DNA of 64,000 nt, from positions 97,485,189 to 97,549,188 of the forward strand of contig OV884009.1 in NCBI GenBank assembly GCA_930367205.1, read 5' to 3'. The stretch comes from Acanthosoma haemorrhoidale. Lineage: Eukaryota; Arthropoda; Insecta; Hemiptera; Acanthosomatidae. The notes under the pieces are model-generated. The model saw only the letters and a list, made by a program, of their open reading frames with translations. It made no database searches and was not told where the DNA came from. This document shows, one piece after another, positions 63,401 through 64,000 of this stretch. The translations under genes were made by a program, and so were the position numbers. Numbering within the stretch: position 1 is the stretch's first letter; each line of letters starts with the position of its first letter.

Positions 63401-63448
63401 ACTTTCAAATTTATTTCTTATCATTAAGAGCGGGAAAACCTCGTTCAT
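30292..63448 (-). CDS. multi-exon host gene, product unrecognised (tentatively FANCB-like); 3' end not found
   Basis: Five exons on the minus strand join without a phase clash: 63448-63310, 59168-58957, 43682-43482, 38963-38847 and 30437-30292. All four introns visible within the gene are GT-AG. The start ATG at 63448-63446 is preceded immediately by an in-frame TAG two codons upstream. About 275 codons are visible. Residues 1-115 look beta-strand rich, with a D-L-V-V-I-T-T-D-G-K-L-L-E segment and a Y-Y-I-V-L-V-N-R-N-L-Y segment, as in propeller-type proteins. Exon 4 holds R-K-V-Q-Q-L-L-S-E-K-K, and exon 5 holds L-W-I-R-V-x-x-D-x-W-V-I-G-V. From memory, human FANCB has comparable motifs in the same order, but no alignment was run. 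Introns contain many mobile elements, including a young provirus. Further exons below 30292, or extra exons inside the large introns, are likely. Confidence 0.6.
31200..31560 (+). pseudogene. CR1/L2-like LINE RT fragment
   Basis: The plus strand, with frame changes, reads L-L-E-R-L-L-K-S-Q-I-S-Y-F-L-E-E, then F-Q-F-G-F-H-P-S-Y-S-T-Q-S-L-L-A and L-I-L-L-D-F-T. This is the N-terminal RT block of this LINE class. Confidence 0.55.
32436..32448. repeat. left target-site duplication of the jockey-like LINE
   Basis: aataggttggcca here recurs at 34967-34979 directly after the A-rich LINE tail. The sequence is also the start of the mariner terminal repeat, so the LINE entered the mariner TIR. Confidence 0.65.
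32449..34889 (+). CDS. reverse transcriptase-RNase H ORF of the LINE (truncated at N-terminus)
   Basis: The open frame formally begins at an ATG at 32373, but the first 25 or so codons come from the flanking DNA; LINE sequence starts near 32449. RT blocks in order are S-P-G-I-D-G-I, K-S-Y-R-P-I-C-L-T-S, F-V-D-I-E-G-A-F-D, G-G-C-P-Q-G-G-V-L-S-P and catalytic G-Y-A-D-D. RNase H follows with Y-T-D-G-S, F-Q-A-E, F-T-D-S-Q-A and P-G-H-T-G-I-T-G-N-E-K-A-D. The C-terminus has a C-x-x-C-x(7)-H-x(4)-C zinc knuckle (C-R-F-C ... H-I-I-C-D-C). No stop or frameshift is seen. The presence of RNase H fits jockey/I-like clades; the exact clade is open. Confidence 0.85.
32449..34966 (+). mobile_element. 5'-truncated jockey-like non-LTR retrotransposon
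   Basis: A single open frame of RT plus RNase H ends at 34889 and is followed by a short 3' untranslated region with an A-rich tail (aataaaataataaaa). Thirteen-base direct repeats flank it. The endonuclease domain and ORF1 are absent, as expected of 5' truncation during insertion. The absence of stops over about 2.4 kb marks it as fairly recent. Confidence 0.85.
34967..35968 (-). mobile_element. mariner-family DNA transposon, inactive
   Basis: Terminal inverted repeats: ggttggccaaaaagtt from 34971 and its inverse aaaaagtc/ggactttttggccaacc ending at 35966. The length of about 1 kb is typical, excluding the LINE inserted at its left TIR. Flanking TA is present on the left; on the right TA lies four bases out. 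Confidence 0.8.
35050..35830 (-). pseudogene. mariner transposase, frameshifted and catalytically dead
   Basis: Frame 35830-35183 carries a helix-turn-helix portion, then T-G-D-E-K-W (first catalytic Asp). In H-H-N-N-A-R-P-H the second Asp is replaced by Asn, and in H-P-P-Y-S-P-A the third is replaced by Ala. A frameshift near 35200 moves the C-terminus into the overlapping frame that ends at 35050. The N-terminal end beyond 35830 is also broken. Confidence 0.8.
35968..36510 (+). pseudogene. Ty3/gypsy integrase relic
   Basis: The plus strand reads Y-Y-W-P-G-M-A directly at the mariner edge, then a C-x(n)-Q-Q-A-P-A zinc-region end. Core blocks follow: P-W-E-I-I, C-D-Y-F-S-K-Y, F-K-G-K-D-F and W-F-T-P-F-Y-H-P-x-A-N-x-T-E-R-x-N-R. 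The glutamate of the DDE site is present in the last block. Frameshifts separate the pieces. The mariner may have inserted into this element. Confidence 0.65.
36725..36805. repeat. tandem repeat, unit attaaattataagaaattgtat
   Basis: About 3.5 copies of a 22-base unit; the last unit is diverged. Confidence 0.75.
36811..38846. other. unassigned intronic sequence
   Basis: Around 38090-38370 the plus strand has a short protein-like frame beginning with ATG at 38120 and rich in serine, broken after about 58 codons; it could be a retrotransposon Gag start, but I do not recognise it. The remainder shows nothing. Confidence 0.3.
38847..38963 (-). CDS. fourth visible exon of the minus-strand gene
   Basis: 39 codons in phase 0, acceptor tttttgtag and donor GGT|gtaaat. 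Alternative donor use two bases earlier would put a stop into the next exon, so this donor is chosen. It contains R-K-V-Q-Q-L-L-S-E-K-K. Confidence 0.65.
39180..39430 (+). pseudogene. CR1/L2-like LINE fragment
   Basis: The plus strand reads V-K-T-L-A-I-F-M-D-S and C-S-T-I-K-S in the region that in related copies carries V-K-N-L-G-x-x-x-D and S-S-T-V-K. The match is weak. Confidence 0.35.
39565..39690. repeat. dispersed repeat shared with 6726-6843
   Basis: Shared strings and orientation are described for 6726-6843. Confidence 0.5.
40390..41000 (+). pseudogene. piggyBac-type transposase relic
   Basis: The plus strand reads L-R-F-D-D-R-x-T-R-x-x-x-R (about 40395) and D-E-K-L-E-E-F-K-G-S-Y-S-F-I-Q-Y-I-P-S-K (40530-40590), then G-K-Q-P-x-G-P-L-Q-V-S and V-K-R-L-x-x-P-I (40670-40740). 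Next, N-R-F-S-D-V-S-L-A appears where the family has a conserved D-N-W-F-T, so a catalytic Asp is lost. K-N-V follows near 40980. Stops separate the parts. Confidence 0.7.
42950..43400 (+). pseudogene. RTE-like LINE 3' end fragment
   Basis: The plus strand around 43085-43370 reads R-K-I-L-K-Q-I-F, then M-x-L-K-W-x-G-H-V and R-M-S-K-E-R, then W-K-M-L. This is the conserved tail motif (R-W-x-G-H-V-x-R-M) of such elements, with a stop inside. Confidence 0.5.
43482..43682 (-). CDS. third visible exon of the minus-strand gene
   Basis: 67 codons in phase 0, acceptor atattacag, donor AAT|gtaagt. The protein content shows no motif I recognise, but the exon is open throughout with good splice sites. 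Confidence 0.65.
44143..44310. repeat. tandem repeat, unit about 50-60 bp, about three units
   Basis: 'cat(c/t)(a/g)gt.gccaaaaa' recurs near 44187, 44243 and 44290, with a more diverged unit near 44143. Each is followed by an 'aactg..tacata' segment. It lies just downstream (minus strand) of the gypsy integrase relic. Confidence 0.65.
44340..45010 (-). pseudogene. Ty3/gypsy integrase core and C-terminal relic
   Basis: The minus strand reads H-F-T-A-T-G-S-S-K-A-N-D-Q-L-E-R-F-M-G, which holds the DDE glutamate (about 44920-44860), and D-N-H-A-W-Q-D. In another frame, L-D-P-K-Y-K-G is followed by a beta-strand block, as in gypsy integrase C-termini (about 44540-44450). Frameshifts and stops are present. 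Confidence 0.65.
45011..47044. other. unassigned AT-rich sequence between gypsy relics
   Basis: 45480-46110 has a GC-richer core and antisense polyadenylation-like signals, so it could be an LTR, but no partner was identified. 46110-47044 shows nothing I can name. Confidence 0.3.
47045..47830 (-). pseudogene. pol: gypsy protease and truncated RT start
   Basis: The protease active site reads L-I-D-T-G-S-S (about 47740-47720), followed by I-I-G-C-D-L-L-G (47535-47510). The RT start reads L-W-A-V-K-K-K-G and V-V-I-D-S-R-Q-L-N-D-N-T (47170-47080), ending at I-P-W-F (about 47065). Frames change between pieces. Confidence 0.65.
48029..48859 (-). pseudogene. gag: gypsy Gag with two zinc knuckles and one in-frame stop
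   Basis: Two frames, 48859-48524 and 48496-48029, are in the same phase and separated only by a TAA at 48523-48521. The C-terminal part has two CCHC knuckles, C-H-G-C-G-R-I-G-H-L-V-P-Q-C and C-F-E-C-G-I-E-G-H-I-A-R-Q-C, flanked by basic tracts. Otherwise the protein is uninterrupted. Confidence 0.75.
48861..51352. other. unassigned sequence upstream of the gypsy relic and the provirus
   Basis: 48861-49100 is likely the leader of the minus-strand gypsy element. 50390-50560 carries a TATA-like tatatatag, a polyadenylation-like aataaatgaataa and a GC-richer block, so it could be a plus-strand LTR remnant. No gene is seen. It ends in an (AT)n tract that is the provirus target. Confidence 0.3.
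51353..51570 (-). repeat. provirus 3' LTR
   Basis: 218 bp. Every base I compared matches the other LTR at 58018-58235. Its antisense tttatttt near 51395 is the polyadenylation-signal region. In element orientation it begins AGTTATAGTGCACC. Confidence 0.93.
51626..53197 (-). CDS. env: provirus Env, membrane fusion glycoprotein, 523 codons
   Basis: The open frame formally starts at 53197, but the likely start is the ATG at 53140-53138 (residue 20), directly behind the splice acceptor. A hydrophobic leader (about residues 25-40) follows it. A furin site R-H-R-R at 121-124 precedes a glycine-rich hydrophobic fusion-peptide-like stretch (125-142), the arrangement of errantivirus and baculovirus F-type proteins. 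A transmembrane segment lies at about 464-482 with a 41-residue cytoplasmic tail. Many N-x-S/T sites occur in the ectodomain. No stop or frameshift is present. Confidence 0.88.
   Translation of the reverse strand: MLITLGDPTNVKRGNILFQMKIHYMSIILILHLQKILTIKVVDLTNSPGILHYSVNNIRVVNQYYETYHFYNLSLLEVEIINIEDHVTNFRSHKMYHLLKDLTNDVFEQFQLMQQRDIKNRHRRGLINGLGNVISWITGNMNNDDKEYYDKIISNVEQNNYKIEHNIENSVNINKRLIEDYQNEIKTINKNFIINRQNFESLGQNEKAYDLYIHIMHLLNKIKDLTLSLEFCKLGIVHTNLMIDVIKNLPSNIKLISDNTEILWTNSKIFCSTHHNISHTFIKLPIHDESYKGYFVISVPRIINQTIYEIDLKTDLYLQKGATLYQGSCIFIDNYYCINLNKTESKCVSSIVHNGNLKECKLVLSNQNNIRYLDHIKQYITVNIKKITDCHNNTVFLPNVGLINISKEDCFPEFNKIYTHDFNTILQPFYENVILNTTMLETNNYTIPELEILSFVDNANIYHYSFVLCIILIIVLINIFIYKRNCKKIQNSNLPLNNVKVSTTPITIDDHKVILSKLYKSSF
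53061..55829 (-). CDS. pol: provirus Pol, second part (RT, RNase H, integrase), 922 codons
   Basis: Frame continuing pol after the 4-bp duplication. RT: D56 in I-D-L-T-S-G-F-H and Y116-V-D-D. RNase H: T-T-D263-A-S, E304, T-D330-H-K-P. Integrase: zinc ligands H577, H583, C613 and C616; core D646, D699 and, 36 residues on, N735 instead of Glu. The C-terminal tail is basic (K-R-K-K-R-K). It overlaps the env frame by 137 bases. The formal ATG at 55829 is not thought to be a real start. Apart from the upstream break and the Asn, the protein is complete. Confidence 0.88.
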   Translation of the reverse strand: MWIVPKKMDASGIKKVRMVIDYRKLNQATIKDKFPLPNIEDLLNRLRGAKIFSTIDLTSGFHQIEMDEESIPKTAFSTENGHYEFVRMPFGISNGPPTFQRAMTMMISNIPNAMVYVDDIIIYSKNENEHLRDLEKVFKALKEHQLSIQLDKTEFFKKELKFLGYIVTEEGLKTDPKKIETIVNFPVPHDEKSTRQFLGMTGYYRKFIKGYAKITKPISDSIKTKIYKTEEIKRACKTLIDLMANAPILKYPDWNKSFILTTDASNKAIGAVLSQKDDDDIEHPVAFASRVLQNAENNYSTIEKELLAVVWATQHFKPYLYGTKFLLQTDHKPLTWIFSMKNGNTRIMKWIWKLQEFEFDIKHVNGKTNYVADALSRNINEVNHTEPEDMDIDDVDIDIDVFIDDILQNQEEAAEKTTEYEAIMEELINIPSTAENAENQSDLETIHSQESSNEQTWICEPDKCINVEKNQIIIIRGNKEDMKFSKPFGNKRRYELIINRKDDLQTLLYQIVEPDKTYGIFCSPNIKTLEKTYDEYFKEIQNIIENEFPSVRIKRYFNFINDVENVNEQRETIENYHLGKTKHRGILETFEKLKKQVYFPNMKDKITEYINKCEICKKSKYDRKPIKTKFQQTPTPEKPFRELMIDILKYEGKIIFTAVDTFSKRLFAQVIPTHNAINICDCLQNYLSHYPTPVQISLDQGTEMKNNLVKQFCDHNDILLHYTSTNHSNSLGLLNRVHLTLSELLRLISHERKSYSFEQKLKLAIIAYNNTLNNNLKLTPNEITFGFIKENNNNKNISITELYVQTYHKDLQLLHELAHTKINEEKIKRTEKLNKNREDPPELINQEFIKDTQSKIKSRDKFRKVNVLIQGARQLTTHVDNVRRPNKRKKRKHFVSDEDSLHVNNSDTSSSEDSDDKSSRSH
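53138..53155 (-). promoter_or_regulatory. env splice acceptor abutting the start codon
   Basis: The element-orientation sequence acattttgtttcag is followed at once by ATG. The same ttttgtttcag is kept at the corresponding place in the older copy (about 13450-13441), which supports function. Confidence 0.65.
55837..56556 (-). pseudogene. pol: provirus Pol, first part (protease and RT N-terminus), ended by a 4-bp duplication
   Basis: The pol frame is open from the slippery site without a start codon of its own; the first leucine codon sometimes taken as a start is at 56469. The protease carries W-L-I-D-T-G-A-T. The frame continues into the conserved S-P-Y-N segment before the first RT block and then hits TAA because aatt is duplicated at 55835-55842. 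The older relative has a single aatt at the corresponding place (16072-16075), so the extra four bases are a mutation of this copy. Confidence 0.85.
56517..57701 (-). CDS. gag: provirus Gag, 394 aa
   Basis: Structural polyprotein of the particle. Residues 1-230 form the probable capsid-type region with F-K-L-I-P-E-Y-D-G-D-P (44-54). Residues 234-340 are a low-complexity tract rich in Q, N, H and K. Residues 353-380 are charged and likely coiled coil. No CCHC zinc knuckle is present, as is usual for errantivirus Gag; the basic Q/N/H tract may bind RNA instead. The start ATG is the first in a good position after the leader. The slippery heptamer lies at codons 379-381, 14 codons before the stop. 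Confidence 0.88.
   Translation of the reverse strand: MSNLQDRLNQLRQVYTTFNLDNIDQLLLENTNSEMAMEIKDHDFKLIPEYDGDPLQLVDFIRNTKFVYDLYCKDDNQYKDINHSKLVLTLLTKLKGKAKIATYDKEFTSVTEILTFLKRKYQDTRTREQLISEILNTKSYHNENPHDYLERLGKKRCDLYARVYADSEIVNKQSEMERYDKQISHHTVHNLHPSLTDFIYHIKFETIEDIDEILRNNAAHIVHRVYGPGSRKDKHHQPHQSNYKGKNFDPNYKHKYEKQFQKQPHEQKQDYQHQQNQNYKSYQNAQPNYHNYPNNQQNYQKPIHNQSWDPKSQHRFFNKPPSGNWRNNQQKVDPPQQNDSNTVSMRTVSNRVHYAEDERDEQIRILTERVKQLETNKDNFLDQGPNKGEPPDRM
56559..56565 (-). promoter_or_regulatory. -1 ribosomal frameshift site T-TTT-TTA between gag and pol
   Basis: In element orientation the heptamer TTTTTTA is read in gag as T|TTT|TTA, the canonical X-XXY-YYZ form. After a -1 shift, the pol frame is open from here through the protease. 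The gag stop lies about 40 bases downstream. Confidence 0.75.
57702..57999 (-). other. provirus 5' leader
   Basis: About 300 bases between primer site and gag ATG. It should hold the packaging signal and the splice donor for env mRNA. A candidate donor is GAAG|GTATTT near 57980, not proven. Confidence 0.5.
58000..58018 (-). other. provirus primer-binding site
   Basis: In element orientation TGGCGCCCGAACGTGGGAC directly follows the 5' LTR, overlapping its last base. TGGCGCCCGAAC is the complement of the 3' end of tRNA-Lys, the primer used by several gypsy-type and lentiviral elements. Confidence 0.8.
58018..58235 (-). repeat. provirus 5' LTR
   Basis: 218 bp copy, matching the 3' LTR. Transcription of the provirus should start within it. 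It is followed on the right by ATAT, the target duplication. Confidence 0.93.
58316..58640 (-). pseudogene. probable LINE fragment
   Basis: Minus-strand frame of 104 codons with L-L-H-C-L-A-P-Y-L-P-S-V-N and F-L-Y-L-F-Q-R. It reads like a decayed CR1/L2-like ORF piece, but no diagnostic motif is present. Confidence 0.35.
58957..59168 (-). CDS. second exon of the minus-strand gene
   Basis: Two bases complete the split Glu codon, then 70 codons. Acceptor tttatttcag, donor CAA|gtaagt, leaving in phase 0. The strand-rich content (D-L-V-V-I-T-T-D-G-K and Y-Y-I-V-L-V-N) fits a propeller-like fold. Confidence 0.75.
59169..63309 (-). other. intron 1 of the minus-strand gene
   Basis: GT-AG intron (donor gtaagt next to 63310). 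An antisense CR1/L2-like LINE occupies about 59260-60560. 60560-63309 contains only short unassigned frames, a C tract (60757-60769) and AT-rich DNA. Confidence 0.7.
59260..60560 (+). pseudogene. CR1/L2-like LINE reverse transcriptase, decayed
   Basis: Plus-strand pieces in order: a leader region; S-I-L-S-N-L-S-K-P-L-E (about 59780); T-G-Y-S-T-Q-P-E-L-A (about 59850-59880); I-L-I-L-D-F-Y-K-A-F-N (about 59925); A-I-H-W-S-Q-S-F-L-S-N-R-S (about 60015-60045). Then comes the active-site block H-L-Y-T-D-N-F (about 60170-60190), in which the usual ADD is changed so that one catalytic Asp is lost. Frameshifts and stops occur throughout. Confidence 0.7.
63310..63448 (-). CDS. first coding exon of the minus-strand gene
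   Basis: 46 codons plus one base from ATG 63448-63446 to donor GAAG|gtaagt. The codon two before ATG is TAG, so translation cannot begin further upstream in this frame within the exon. No signal peptide is evident. Confidence 0.7.
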
Positions 63449-64000
63449 AATCTACGATCGAATCCAAAGAGACTAAAGTAGACTTGCTACATGCCATTAT
63501 TTGAGATGGATAGAATTGACCAACAAGTGTTGAGCATTTCATTACAAATTACGATAATATAATTATATTACTGGATTTCACGTAATAATTGTGCGATCAT
63601 CCCTTCATATGCTGTAATTCATTGTTTTGATTCTAATTAATTTACTAATTACAAACACAATGGTAGTATGAAAAGTAATTTTTCCAGATGTCATACGCAC
63701 AGTTAAAACATTTAAGTTTATTATATACAAGCGTTTTCAGCAGCTCACGCTGCCTATCTCAAGGCGTGTCTTCATGATTGATTTATTAGTTCCAGTGTTC
63801 CCTGTTAGGACGTAGAGCCTTGATGACTCCTTTTCCATATCTACTTTCTCGCTTCGATTTTGGCATTCACTTCATTCTGAGCTGATTTTTGATATCTTTA
63901 TTTGATATTACTCATTTTCATAATGAACTAGAAGGATCTATTTATAGAGATCTGCAGCTTGATCTCTCATAGATCTCGCATCCCAGGTCTCATACCCTTA
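63449..64000 (-). other. 5' flank of the minus-strand gene
   Basis: It should include the 5' untranslated region and promoter. No clear TATA box or initiator is identified. 63700-63800 is less AT-rich and may be a dispersed repeat. A short inverted repeat gagatctgcagcttgatctc lies near 63945-63965. Confidence 0.35.

Overview
The window is AT-rich eukaryotic nuclear DNA, almost certainly from an insect. The evidence is spliced genes with GT-AG introns, an env-bearing errantivirus-type provirus, a Ty1/copia element with the insect-type initiator-tRNA primer site, and mariner, piggyBac, jockey-like, CR1/L2-like and RTE-like relics. I cannot name the species.

Two host genes are visible. On the plus strand, four 3' exons (593-842, 4596-4775, 8667-8824, 11824-11917) encode the C-terminal part of a Golgi carbohydrate sulfotransferase of the CHST11-14/HNK-1ST type; the 5' exons lie before the window. 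On the minus strand, a convergent gene starts at 63448 and runs leftward through five phase-compatible exons (63448-63310, 59168-58957, 43682-43482, 38963-38847, 30437-30292). Its introns reach 15 kb and I did not find its 3' end. The product is not securely recognised; two short motifs in the last two exons resemble, from memory, the Fanconi anaemia protein FANCB.

The rest is mobile DNA in layers. At 12.5-17.8 kb lies a decayed errantivirus, followed by a second decayed Ty3/gypsy element (18.5-22.8 kb) that itself contains a GC-rich insert of about 1 kb. At 23.85-27.1 kb is a Ty1/copia element whose 968-codon frame stays open although most of the reverse transcriptase is deleted in frame. 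Next come a Ty3/gypsy integrase relic, a foldback element and LINE pieces. Around 32.4-36.5 kb a jockey-like LINE sits inside the terminal repeat of a dead mariner, which adjoins another gypsy integrase relic. piggyBac, RTE and further gypsy relics occupy 40-49 kb.

The most notable element is at 51353-58235, in an intron of the minus-strand gene and in the same orientation. It is an errantivirus-type provirus with two 218-bp LTRs that read as identical, an ATAT target duplication, a tRNA-Lys-type primer site, gag, pol and a full env. It carries a canonical U-UUU-UUA slippery site and an env splice acceptor placed directly at an ATG. A 4-bp tandem duplication breaks its pol. Its integrase, like that of the old relative at 13.4-16.7 kb, has asparagine where the third catalytic acid of D,D(35)E is expected. 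No CRISPR, operon or prokaryotic signals are present.
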